Shown here piece by piece: positions 46,525-54,857 of a stretch of DNA of 64,000 nt. This DNA comes from FEN-1219 sp963728995 (GTDB lineage: Bacteria > Pseudomonadota > Gammaproteobacteria > Steroidobacterales > Rariloculaceae). The translations under genes were made by a program, and so were the position numbers. Where the stretch lies: contig CAVSMD010000004.1 of assembly GCA_963728995.1 (NCBI GenBank), forward strand, positions 310,001 to 374,000. The letters run 5' to 3'. Within the stretch, counting starts at the first letter, position 1; every line of letters begins with the position of its first letter. The notes under the pieces were generated by a model. It did not search any database, was not told the DNA's origin, and saw only the letters and a program-made list of their open reading frames with translations.

Positions 46525-49148
46525 TTGCCGTCCTCCAGGAACAATGTTCGCACGTACTGCGCGACGGCGAGCAGCTCCGCGCCGTCGAGCCGGTCGGTCC
46601 AGGGCGCCATCGGCGTGCCGTCGACGCCCATGGTCAGGATCCTGAGATTCTCGGTGACCGTGGCGCGCACGCGCCGGAAGTCGGTCGGCGGTATCGCGAG
46701 CTCGCGGGCCGCGAATCCGTCACCGGCCCCGTCGGCGCCGTGGCACTCGGCGCAATGCGCTCGATAGACCTCCGCGCCGCGCCCGAGAATCTCGTCCGCC
46801 GGTGGACCCTCGGCGGGCGCGGCCGACAGCCCGCGAACGACGGCCGCCAGAGCGCCCAGGCGCGCGGGGGGCTGATCCCGCCACGCGGGCATCGCCGTGC
46901 CGAGCACGCCGTTCCACAGCACGTCGTCGAGTCCGGCCGCCGTGAACTCGCGCACCGTCAAGTCCGGCGGACGTGGCCTGAGCAAGCGCGCGGCCGGGCC
47001 ATCCCCGCGACCCTCGAGGCCGTGGCAACCGGCGCACTGATCCCGCCATAACGCCCGCCCCGCGCCGGCGTCCGCACGCGGCAACGCGAGCCCAGCGCCG
47101 CGCGGGCGGGTGCGCGCCGGGTGCGCGTTCAACAGTGGGGCGCTGAAGGCGAGGTGCGCCCAGTGATCGTCGGGCGCGGCGGCGGCCTGCGCGGCGGCGT
47201 CCCCCTCCGGCCATGCGAGCTCGCGCGCGCGGCCGAGCGTCCCCAGGTACGCGACGAGATCGCGCGCTTCCTGGCGCGGCCGATCGGCCCCGCCGGCGAA
47301 CAGCGCGGCATACGACGGCATGATCGAGAGCGGAACGACGGCCCGCGGCGCGTACAGATGCACGTACTGCCAGTTATCCGTGCGCGTGCCGCCCTCGCGC
47401 GCCAGATCGGGACCGATACGGCGCGTGCCCCAGAGGTGGGGGTAGTCGAAACGGGTTTCCCAGGCCAACGTCGGCGCGCCGAATCGAGCGATGTCCGCCG
47501 CGGTGTAACGGATCTGCTGCGTATGGCAATACGCGCAACCTTCGCGCGCATAGATCGCGCGGCCACGCTGCTCGGCCGCCGTCAGGCCGAGTGCTTGCGG
47601 CGGCGCCATCGCCGCCGTTTGCGCCGCGAGCACGTGCTGCGGCCATACCCCGAGCAGCGCCACCGACATCGCGAAGAACGCGAGTCCCGCGACGCCGGCG
47701 ACGACGTACGACATGGTGAGCGCGCGGCCGGGCAGCGGGCCCGCCGCGGCGAAGCGTGGCGTGACGACTGCCGGATCGTCGGCGCCGGGCAGCTCCGGCA
47801 ACGCGGCGCCGCGCGGTCCGGTCGTGAGCCCGAGCACGATCGCGATGAACCCCGCCACGATCGGCACGGCGGAGGCGCTGCGCACGATCCAGTACGGCTT
47901 CGCGGCCCGGACGGAGTCGAGCCACGGCGCACCGCTCTGCCAGGCGCCCGCCTCGACGAGCCCGGCGACCGTGAGATCGACGACCATGATCACGACGCCC
48001 GTGACCAGCAGTCGGTAACCCCAATCGATCGCGACGGGGTTGTAGCGCGCGTGCGGGACGCGCTGCCAGGCGTGAATCAGGCCCCCGAGCGCGGCAAACG
48101 TCGCAAAGCCGAGCATCGCGAGGTGCGAGTGACCGATGACCCAGTCGGTGAAGTGCACGCTCTGATTCACGCGCATCTGCGCCTGGACCGCCCCCTGGAC
48201 GCTGACGATGACGTAGAAGACCGTGGACATCGCGACGAACTTCAGGCCCGCATCGCGGGGAAACAGGCCGGCGCCGCGCAGCGACAGCAGCAGATTCGTC
48301 ACGACGATGACGACGATCACGCCGAGCAATGCCGAAGAGGCAATCGCGCCGACCTGCGCAGCCATCGGGATCACGGAGTACACGTAGTGGTGCGTGCCGT
48401 TCAGCGGGTAGAAGAAGAACAGCCCCCAGAAGCCGACCATCGACAAGAAATGGCTGTAGATCGGCCGGCCGGTCGTCGCCGGGATCACGAAATAGAGGAT
48501 TGCGAGCGCGAGCGGCGTGACGAACAACCCCACGGCATCGTGAATCCACAGCCCGCTGAAAGCGGCCCCCGCGGCCCCCGGCACGAGCTCCGGCACGATG
48601 TTGCCCATCGGGTAGGCCAGTAACGTAAAAATCAAGGCGCCGATCACGTACCAGCTCGACACGTACAGCGACTCGAGGCCTTGGCGGAAGAACGGCGGCA
48701 GGAACTGCACGGCCGCGAGCGCGAGGCCCAGGATCGCGAACGCGTCGACGACGAGCGGGAACTCCGCCCACTCGAGCGGCTGACTGAAGCCCGCGAGCAC
48801 GAGCAGCCAGCCCGGCAGCACGACGGCGAAGTTCCAGAGGCCGAACAGCCACGCGCCGAGGCGACGGCTCGTCACGGGCCGGCCCGTCAAGACCGGCACG
48901 GCGTGATACAGAAACGCGAAGAATGCGTTGCCGAGCCAGCCGAGCATGATGCCCTGCGTGTGGGCATAGCGCAGCCGCCCCCACCCTACCGGTAGCCAGC
49001 CGCCCGTCAGATCCGGCAGAAAGAACTGCAGCGACACGACGACGCCGAACGCGACTGCAATGAGCAGCGTGACGAGCGCCGCGGCGCCGTGGGCGAGCAC
49101 GAGCTCCGTGTCGACGCGAAGCTCCGCTGGACGTTCTGCTGCGTTCAC
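46521..49148 (-). CDS. Fused cbb3-type cytochrome c oxidase subunits I and II with two further cytochrome c domains
   Basis: 875 residues in one frame. Residues 1-450 are a CcoN-like subunit with H62 in RYAHTQGIMLG, H203 in WIHDAVGLF, CuB histidines H253/H254 in GTHHYVYS, and heme ligands H340/H342 in VIGHSHLAM. An anchor at about 478-507 joins a CcoO-like domain with CAYCHTQQIR at 528-537. Two more cytochrome c motifs follow, CAGCH at 705-709 and CAECH at 799-803, which may replace the diheme CcoP. It reduces O2 to water with cytochrome electrons. It is first in an operon with a CcoQ-like peptide and a TsdA-like cytochrome. No ccoGHIS genes are visible. Confidence 0.88.
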   Translation of the reverse strand: MNAAERPAELRVDTELVLAHGAAALVTLLIAVAFGVVVSLQFFLPDLTGGWLPVGWGRLRYAHTQGIMLGWLGNAFFAFLYHAVPVLTGRPVTSRRLGAWLFGLWNFAVVLPGWLLVLAGFSQPLEWAEFPLVVDAFAILGLALAAVQFLPPFFRQGLESLYVSSWYVIGALIFTLLAYPMGNIVPELVPGAAGAAFSGLWIHDAVGLFVTPLALAILYFVIPATTGRPIYSHFLSMVGFWGLFFFYPLNGTHHYVYSVIPMAAQVGAIASSALLGVIVVIVVTNLLLSLRGAGLFPRDAGLKFVAMSTVFYVIVSVQGAVQAQMRVNQSVHFTDWVIGHSHLAMLGFATFAALGGLIHAWQRVPHARYNPVAIDWGYRLLVTGVVIMVVDLTVAGLVEAGAWQSGAPWLDSVRAAKPYWIVRSASAVPIVAGFIAIVLGLTTGPRGAALPELPGADDPAVVTPRFAAAGPLPGRALTMSYVVAGVAGLAFFAMSVALLGVWPQHVLAAQTAAMAPPQALGLTAAEQRGRAIYAREGCAYCHTQQIRYTAADIARFGAPTLAWETRFDYPHLWGTRRIGPDLAREGGTRTDNWQYVHLYAPRAVVPLSIMPSYAALFAGGADRPRQEARDLVAYLGTLGRARELAWPEGDAAAQAAAAPDDHWAHLAFSAPLLNAHPARTRPRGAGLALPRADAGAGRALWRDQCAGCHGLEGRGDGPAARLLRPRPPDLTVREFTAAGLDDVLWNGVLGTAMPAWRDQPPARLGALAAVVRGLSAAPAEGPPADEILGRGAEVYRAHCAECHGADGAGDGFAARELAIPPTDFRRVRATVTENLRILTMGVDGTPMAPWTDRLDGAELLAVAQYVRTLFLEDGK

Positions 49149-49281
49149 CCTGCGTGTAGTTCCTGCCGGTTCTTCATGATGCGCAAGCGCACTCGAGTGT
49201 ACCTGGCCGCGCCCGCTCGGACGCCCGGCCGTGCCGCGCAGTCGAGCAGATCCGCTGTTTCAACCACCCGTGCCGAATGGA

Positions 49282-49299
49282 TTTGTAACATCTTTGTAA
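49282..49299 (+). promoter_or_regulatory. Pho-box-like direct repeat ahead of porin gene
   Basis: TTTGTAA occurs at 49282-49288 and again at 49293-49299, i.e. seven-base repeats with a four-base spacer and an 11-base period. That is the geometry of PhoB boxes. The match to the E. coli consensus is partial. It precedes a porin O/P-like gene, the kind of gene often under phosphate control. The function is inferred. Confidence 0.45.
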
Positions 49300-49307
49300 T
49301 CTTCGCT

Positions 49308-49343
49308 CGGTAACGTTCTCGACACGTATCCGAAACGTTATCG
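49308..49343. repeat. Inverted repeat with TAACGTT arms in the oxidase/porin intergenic region
   Basis: CGGTAACGTT at 49308-49317 and AACGTTATCG at 49334-49343 form arms that pair over nine of ten bases around a 16-base spacer. The repeat lies between the Pho-box-like repeat and the porin ribosome site. It could be a second operator or part of the untranslated leader. No factor can be named. Confidence 0.4.
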
Positions 49344-49355
49344 ACATTGTATTCA

Positions 49356-49362
49356 AGAGGAG
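49356..49362 (+). promoter_or_regulatory. Ribosome-binding site fixing the porin start
   Basis: AGAGGAG lies five bases before the ATG at 49368. It supports that start over an in-frame ATG at 49347. Confidence 0.7.
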
Positions 49363-49367
49363 TGTCC

Positions 49368-50423
49368 ATGAGCAGGAAACTGCTGTCCGTGATCGTCGTG
49401 GCGACCTGCGTGCTCGGCGGCGCCGCCACGCGTGCCGCCGAGCCGGGCGAAACCACGATCGGAGGCAAGGGTTTCTTCGATCTCACGAACATCGACGAGA
49501 CGAGCGACGGCACCAAGACCGACGCGTCCGGCACGGGTCTCGACGTCAAGCGGTTCTATTTCACCGTGGCTCACCAATTCGACCAGCGCTGGTCGGCTAA
49601 CCTGACCACCGATTTCAACTACGTCAGCAACGACAGCGAGACGCAGCTGTTCGTCAAGAAGGCCTATTTCGAGGGTAAGTTCAGCGATGCGTTCACGCTG
49701 CGCTTCGGCTCGGCGGACGTGCCGCTGCTACCGTTCGTCGAGAACCTGTATTTGAACCGCTACGTCGAGACCATGCTCGTCGAGCGCATCGGCCTCGAGG
49801 CCTCCGCCGACTGGGGCGTGCACGCGCTCGGCGCGTTCGGCAGCGGCAAGGCGCACTACGCCGTCTCGGCGATCAACGGCAACGGCTACAAGAACACGAG
49901 CCGCAGCCGCAGCCTCGATCTCGACACGCGTGTCGATTTCGAGCCCGTCGACGGTCTCACGCTCGCGCTGTTCTATCGCACGGGCAAGCGCGGCCTGGAC
50001 AAGCAGACGGTCACTACCTATCACACGGCCAATCGCACGGAGCTGCTCGCAGCCTACGTGAGGCCCAAGTTTCGCGTGGGTGCCGAGCTCTTCCAGGCCG
50101 ACAATTGGAATCAGGTGTTGAGCCCCTTGAGCGATTCGGGCGACGGGCATTCCCTCTGGGGCGCCTACAACATCAAGAAGAACGTGTCGGTGTTCGCCCG
50201 CTACGACGACGCGAAACCGAGCAAGGACCTGGCGCCGAGCCTCGAGAACAAGTACTTCAATCTGGGCGTCGTGTTCCAGCCCGTCGCCAAGGTCGATCTC
50301 GCCATCGTCTACAAGCAAGACAAGGTCGACAACGGCACGCTGAAGACCTCCAACGGCACGCTAGGCGGCGCGACGTCGGGCACGCACGACGAGATCGGTC
50401 TCTGGGCCCAGGTGCAGTTCTAG
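49368..50423 (+). CDS. Outer-membrane porin, phosphate-selective porin O/P-like
   Basis: 351 residues. The signal peptide (SVIVVATCVLGGAATRAAE) leads to GGKGFFDLTNIDET, then strands with alternating residues such as VKRFYFTVAHQFDQRWSANL and TTDFNYVSNDSETQLFVKKA. GSADVPLLPFVENLYL and the final DEIGLWAQVQF, ending in phenylalanine, fit the OprO/OprP superfamily. Selectivity cannot be read from the sequence, but the upstream Pho-box-like repeat would suit an anion porin induced by phosphate shortage. It is divergent from the oxidase operon. Frame intact. Confidence 0.8.
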   Translation: MSRKLLSVIVVATCVLGGAATRAAEPGETTIGGKGFFDLTNIDETSDGTKTDASGTGLDVKRFYFTVAHQFDQRWSANLTTDFNYVSNDSETQLFVKKAYFEGKFSDAFTLRFGSADVPLLPFVENLYLNRYVETMLVERIGLEASADWGVHALGAFGSGKAHYAVSAINGNGYKNTSRSRSLDLDTRVDFEPVDGLTLALFYRTGKRGLDKQTVTTYHTANRTELLAAYVRPKFRVGAELFQADNWNQVLSPLSDSGDGHSLWGAYNIKKNVSVFARYDDAKPSKDLAPSLENKYFNLGVVFQPVAKVDLAIVYKQDKVDNGTLKTSNGTLGGATSGTHDEIGLWAQVQF

Positions 50424-50445
50424 GCGTTCGGCTAGACTGGCCGCG

Positions 50446-51714
50446 ATGTACAGGCGCGCACGCCGTCGCGGTTCACTCGTCGTCCTTGCGGGCCTGCTCG
50501 CACCGGGACCCGCGACGTTCGCGCAACGGCCGCCCGACCTCGTGTTCGATCCCACCTGGCCGAAGGCGCTGCCGAGCCTGTGGAAGCTCGGCGGCGTCAC
50601 GGGCCTCGCCGTCGACCGCGACGACAACGTGTGGGTCTACAACCGGCCGAACGATCTGACGAACATCGAGCTGCACGCCGAGCTCGACCCGCCGCTGGCG
50701 CTGTGCTGCGTGCGGCCGCCGGCGATGATCCATATCGATCGCGCGGGCAACGTGATCGGCTCGTTCGACGCTCCCCAGGGGCACGGCATGGACGTCGACC
50801 GGGCGGGCTTCGTGTATCTCGGCCAGGAGACCGTGCGCAAATACGATCCGCGGACCGGCAACGTGATCGGCGCCGTGGCGCGAGTGCCGGAACGCGAGGA
50901 CGGCGGACCCGTCGCGCTGCCGGACGGCGCTGCCCGGGAGCCGGGGCAAGGTGGCCGCGGCCCCGTGGCCGCGTTCCTGCCACAGCCCCCGCGCGCGCCG
51001 GCGGCGCTCGCCGCGCAAGCCGAGGGACGGGCCGCGTTTCGCGCGAAATACCCGCCGAGCACGCCGCTGGTGGTCGGCACGATCGAGGAGATTCGCATCG
51101 TCGACGCGGACCGCGAGATGTACGTCGCCGACAACTACCTCGGCGGCCGCGTGCTCGTCTTCGATCTCGACACGTTCGCCTTCAAACGCGGCTGGGGAGC
51201 CTACGGCAAGCCGCTCGCCGACATCAGCCTCGACGACGCCGACCACGCCTACACCCCGAACGGCCCCATGCCGCGCGACTTTGCCGGCCATTTGACGATC
51301 AACGTATCGAGCGACGGTCGTGTCTACGCAGCCGACCGAAACGCCGACCGGATCCACGTGACGACGAAACAAGGGGAGTTCATCGCCGAGTGGGTGCTGG
51401 CGCCGAGCACCGGCATTGGCGGCTCGACGGGCGGCATTGCGCTGTCACCGGACCCGGAGCAGCGGCTCCTGTACGTGTCCGACCTCACGAACAATCGGAT
51501 CTGGTTCTTGAGGCGCGCCGATGGTCGGGTCGTGGGTCAGATGGGTCACATGGGCGAGAACGGCGGGCAGTTCTTCGGTCTGCACATGATCGCCGTCGAC
51601 TCGCGCGGCAATGTCTACACGGGCGAGGTGTTCCAGGGCGAGCGCGTGCAGCGGTTCGTGCCGGCCGACGGCGCGAAGGGCCGCCTGCTGCGGCGGCTGC
51701 CCGATACGCCGTAG
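50446..51714 (+). CDS. Secreted NHL-type beta-propeller protein
   Basis: 422 residues, frame intact. The signal (GSLVVLAGLLAPGPATFA) precedes repeated blades such as GVTGLAVDRDDNVWVYNRP, GHGMDVDRAGFVYLGQETV, REMYVADNYLGGRVLVFDLD and HMIAVDSRGNVYTGEVFQGE. An insertion rich in proline and alanine at about 160-190 separates the third and fourth blades. Related propellers are hydrolases, lyases or scaffolds. No metal ligand set can be picked out. It starts 22 bases after the porin stop and may be read through from it. Confidence 0.75.
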   Translation: MYRRARRRGSLVVLAGLLAPGPATFAQRPPDLVFDPTWPKALPSLWKLGGVTGLAVDRDDNVWVYNRPNDLTNIELHAELDPPLALCCVRPPAMIHIDRAGNVIGSFDAPQGHGMDVDRAGFVYLGQETVRKYDPRTGNVIGAVARVPEREDGGPVALPDGAAREPGQGGRGPVAAFLPQPPRAPAALAAQAEGRAAFRAKYPPSTPLVVGTIEEIRIVDADREMYVADNYLGGRVLVFDLDTFAFKRGWGAYGKPLADISLDDADHAYTPNGPMPRDFAGHLTINVSSDGRVYAADRNADRIHVTTKQGEFIAEWVLAPSTGIGGSTGGIALSPDPEQRLLYVSDLTNNRIWFLRRADGRVVGQMGHMGENGGQFFGLHMIAVDSRGNVYTGEVFQGERVQRFVPADGAKGRLLRRLPDTP

Positions 51715-51823
51715 CGGTCCGCTCGCTTGGCCGTTGCCGGGCACCCGGGGATCTTTATTTGTCGCGGCGTAGGACTATGATCGGCGACGGTTCTCCCAAT
51801 CATTCAACCCCGGAGGTTCAACC

Positions 51824-52195
51824 GTGTCCGCGTTCAACGTCGTGCGCTTTCGCGTGAAACCCGGTGCAGAGCAACAGTTCATCGACGCTCATCGGCAGAT
51901 GAAACCGGATTTCAAAGGCTTCATCGCCGGCCACCTCGTCAAGACCGGCGACCGGACGTTTTGCATGATCGGGGAATGGCGCAGCTTCCAGAGCATCGTC
52001 GCCGCTCGAGCGCAGATGATCGGCCTGCTCGATGGCATGCGCGATCTGCTCGAGGATCTCGGCGGTGGGCTCGGGCTCACCGATCCCGTTTCGGGCGACA
52101 GCGTGGCGAAGCTCAGCCTGCCACGGCGCGCGAAGAAGCCGACCAAAGCAAAAACGAAGAAGAAATCGAAGAAGAAGGCCAAGTCCAAGAAATAG
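51824..52195 (+). CDS. Stress-responsive A/B barrel (ABM-like) protein with lysine-rich tail
   Basis: 123 residues. SAFNVVRFRVKPGAEQQFID and GHLVKTGDRTFCMIGEWRS match a dimeric alpha/beta barrel of the antibiotic-monooxygenase type. The C-terminal 25 residues are dominated by lysine: 13 of the last 20. That tail is absent from ordinary family members and may bind nucleic acid or membrane lipid. No signal peptide. GTG at 51824 begins the frame. It precedes the NTF2-like gene by 30 bases in the same direction. Frame intact. Confidence 0.65.
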   Translation: MSAFNVVRFRVKPGAEQQFIDAHRQMKPDFKGFIAGHLVKTGDRTFCMIGEWRSFQSIVAARAQMIGLLDGMRDLLEDLGGGLGLTDPVSGDSVAKLSLPRRAKKPTKAKTKKKSKKKAKSKK

Positions 52196-52225
52196 CGCGC
52201 CCATCCGCATCACGTGGAGAGAAGA

Positions 52226-52798
52226 ATGAAACGAACGTCGCTCGGTCTGCTCGTCGTCGCCACCGGTGTGCTGCTCGCGGGCGGCGCGCTGGCCCAGAGT
52301 GGAGGCAAGCTCACGGCCCAGGATTACGTCGATATCCGGCAGCTGATCGAGGGCTATTCGCGAATTCTCGAGAACTGCACGAATGGCGGAAACGACTACG
52401 CGAACATGTTCACGGACGATGCCACGTTCGGCGTATCGCAAACCTGGGGCAGCGGCGTGAAGGTCTGGTTCCGCGGCCGCGACGAGCTCGCGCGCGCCGG
52501 CGGCAGCGACGGCAAGGGCGGCTGCCGCCCGCCCCCGGCGAATCCGGAATACCACATCGTGGCAAACGTCTCGATCACGCCCACGCCGCAAGGGGCAAAG
52601 GCGATCTCGACGCTGCTGACGATGCAGAACAAGACCACGGAGCGCGGCGATCCGATCCACTGGGAAGGCGGCTACGAGGACGCGCTCGTGAAGACGGCCA
52701 AGGGCTGGCGCTTCAAGTCGCGCGTGCACGTCTGGTCCGAGGTCAAGTGGACCGACCGGCCGCAGGACATGCCGGCACGCGATCTCGCGAGCGAGTAG
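52226..52798 (+). CDS. Secreted NTF2-like (SnoaL fold) protein
   Basis: 190 residues. The signal peptide (SLGLLVVATGVLLAGGALA) is followed by QDYVDIRQLIEGYSRILENC and DYANMFTDDATFGVSQTWGS, the cone-shaped fold start. EDALVKTAKGWRFKSRVHVW closes the sheet. Two cysteines (ENC and GGC) may bond in the periplasm. GGAGAGA before the ATG at 52226 is a clear ribosome site and decides against the ATG 12 bases upstream. The role may be enzymatic or ligand-binding. Frame intact. Confidence 0.75.
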   Translation: MKRTSLGLLVVATGVLLAGGALAQSGGKLTAQDYVDIRQLIEGYSRILENCTNGGNDYANMFTDDATFGVSQTWGSGVKVWFRGRDELARAGGSDGKGGCRPPPANPEYHIVANVSITPTPQGAKAISTLLTMQNKTTERGDPIHWEGGYEDALVKTAKGWRFKSRVHVWSEVKWTDRPQDMPARDLASE

Positions 52799-52872
52799 CG
52801 CTCGCCGCCCGAGAAGTACACGCCGTTCATGAATGGGGGGGTCGGCACCCATCAAAAGTGGAGACCAAGGGC

Positions 52873-53559
52873 ATGCCATACGCTCGTCCGCTGCTCGTCG
52901 CGCTCTGCCTGTTGCCTTACCCAACGCAGGCCCAACCCGTGACCGACTCGTCTGCTACCGACGGCGCATTCGCCGTGGCCTACATCGAGATCCAGACGGA
53001 CCGAGCCGCTGCCGGACGCGTGGCCCTGCAGGACTATCGCGACGGCGCCCTCGGGCAGCCCGGCTGCACACGAGTCGAGGTGTTCGAGCAGGTCGGCCGA
53101 GCGGGGCATTTCGCCGTGCTGGAAACCTGGCGCGACGCCGCGGCACTCGAAGCGCGCGCTGCCCACCAGCAACAGGCGCTGCTCGCGGCGCTGCAACCCA
53201 TCCGCGTGAGCGGCTACGACGAGCGCCCGTACAAGACGCTGACGGTCGCGGCCGCGAAGACCGACGCCGACCGCAGGAGCGTGTACGTGATCTCACACGT
53301 GGACGTGGCGCCGAACACGGCCGCGCCGATGCTGCTCGCGAGATTGGCCGAGGCGAGCCGCCGGGAGCCCGGCAACCTGCGGTTCGACGTTCTGCAGCAC
53401 GCGATGCGCGCCAATCACTTCACCGTAGTGGAGCAATGGCGCACGGAAGACGCGCTGGCGGCGCACGCGGTGGCGCTGCATACCCGCGAATTCCGCGACG
53501 CGCTGCAGCCCCTGACCGGCAGCCCGCTCGACGAGCGCGTCTACCGCTCGGCCCGTTGA
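52873..53559 (+). CDS. Secreted tandem A/B-barrel (two ABM-like domains) protein
   Basis: 228 residues. The signal peptide PLLVALCLLPYPTQA leads to two similar domains. The first has YIEIQTDRAAAGRVALQDYR and HFAVLETWRDAAALEARAAH; the second has YVISHVDVAPNTAAPMLLAR and HFTVVEQWRTEDALAAHAVA. The internal duplication would make a monomer with the shape of the usual dimer. The substrate is unknown; it may be an oxygenase or a binding protein. It follows the NTF2-like gene. The next 185 bases are extremely GC-rich and hold no gene. Confidence 0.7.
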   Translation: MPYARPLLVALCLLPYPTQAQPVTDSSATDGAFAVAYIEIQTDRAAAGRVALQDYRDGALGQPGCTRVEVFEQVGRAGHFAVLETWRDAAALEARAAHQQQALLAALQPIRVSGYDERPYKTLTVAAAKTDADRRSVYVISHVDVAPNTAAPMLLARLAEASRREPGNLRFDVLQHAMRANHFTVVEQWRTEDALAAHAVALHTREFRDALQPLTGSPLDERVYRSAR

Positions 53560-53744
53560 CCGGCCTGGCCGCTGCCGCCGAAGGCAGCCCCTGGGCGCCG
53601 CGCGGCCCGGCGGGCGGCCGCGCCTGGCGACCCTCGCCGAAGGCCGTCCATCCGCCGGGCCGGGGCCGGCGCGGAGGGGGGCCGGGTTCTCTGGCATCAT
53701 GACAGGGCCACCGACCTCCTTCGAGACGAGCCCCTGCAAGCCCC

Positions 53745-54857
53745 ATGGCGCCGACATCGTTCTCCTTCCGCGAGTCCAACCTCTACGGCGCACCGATTCG
53801 CGACCTCGAGCTCAGCATCGAGGACACGCGGCTCGCACCCGTCATCGAGGAATTTCGCGCCGAGCTGCGCGCCTGCGGGATCACGAAGGTCGTGCCGAGG
53901 TTCTACCTGTCCACGGAGTGGGGCGTGCCGTTTGGCACCGTCTCGATCGCAATTCCGTTCTACCTCGCTCGGCCCGAGCTCACGGAGCTGCACGGCGAGG
54001 AGGTCGGCCATATCGAAGGCTTCAACCAGCACGACATCCTGCGCTATCTGCGGCACGAGATGGGGCACGTGGTGAACTATGCGTACAAGCTGTACGACCG
54101 CGAGGAGTGGGTGAAGCTGTTCGGCTCCATCACGCAGCCGTATCGCGAGGATTATCGCCCTCAACCGTTCAGCCGCCGATTCGTCCGGCACCTGCCCGGC
54201 TGGTACGCGCAGAAGCACCCGGACGAGGACTGGTCCGAGACGTTCGCGGTATGGATGACACCGGGCCGCGAGTGGCGCGCCGACTACGCGCAGCTCCCGA
54301 CGGCGCTCGCAAAGATCGAATTCTGCGCGGCGACCATGCACGAGGTCGAAAGCAGCGAGCCCCTCGTCACCGCGGCCGAGGTGGACGAGGACGTCGGCGA
54401 GCTCGCGATCTCGCTCAAGGACTACTACCGGAACATGCGGACGGAGAGCGACCCCGGCGCCGCGGGCCTGGACGGCGACCTGCGCGCGATCTTCGACGAC
54501 CTGGCGGCCGAGGAGCCGAACGACGGCAACGAAACGCTGCCCGGCGGCGCCCTGATCCGCCGGCTCGAGCGCCAGCTCATGGCCGACGTGTTCCGCTGGA
54601 CGGGGCATTTCCCCGAAAAGACGCGGAGCCTGATCCGGGACCTGGCCAAACGCGCCGACGCGTTACGCCAGGTCTACCCGCGCTCCACGGAGAATCAGGC
54701 GGCGGTCAGCGTCACGATCCTCGTGACCTCGCTCGCCATGAACTTCGTGCATCGCGGCTCGTACTTTCCCGAGGCGGGCCGCGACGAGCCGCGCGAAGCC
54801 GCAGCCCCAGCGCCGCCCACGACGAGCTCGCCCCCCGCTTCCCAGGACTCAGACTGA
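53745..54857 (+). CDS. Putative zinc-binding metallopeptidase
   Basis: 370 residues, no signal peptide. LRYLRHEMGHVVNYAYKLYD has an HExxH site at 104-108, and EDWSETFAVWM supplies a likely third ligand at E165. AWMTPGREWRADY follows. The C-terminal 130 residues are helical and acidic, with a low-complexity tail of proline and serine. The gene stops inside the 3' end of an oppositely oriented ATP-grasp ligase (nine-base overlap). In other bacteria I associate this family with peptide-ligase or N-formylglutamate-type genes, so a peptide substrate is plausible. Frame intact. Confidence 0.75.
   Translation: MAPTSFSFRESNLYGAPIRDLELSIEDTRLAPVIEEFRAELRACGITKVVPRFYLSTEWGVPFGTVSIAIPFYLARPELTELHGEEVGHIEGFNQHDILRYLRHEMGHVVNYAYKLYDREEWVKLFGSITQPYREDYRPQPFSRRFVRHLPGWYAQKHPDEDWSETFAVWMTPGREWRADYAQLPTALAKIEFCAATMHEVESSEPLVTAAEVDEDVGELAISLKDYYRNMRTESDPGAAGLDGDLRAIFDDLAAEEPNDGNETLPGGALIRRLERQLMADVFRWTGHFPEKTRSLIRDLAKRADALRQVYPRSTENQAAVSVTILVTSLAMNFVHRGSYFPEAGRDEPREAAAPAPPTTSSPPASQDSD

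Noticed and set aside
53560..53744. GC-rich gap between the tandem barrel gene and the metallopeptidase, possible REP element
   Set aside because: Very high GC gives many short inverted matches but no repeated unit, and no copy was seen elsewhere in the window.
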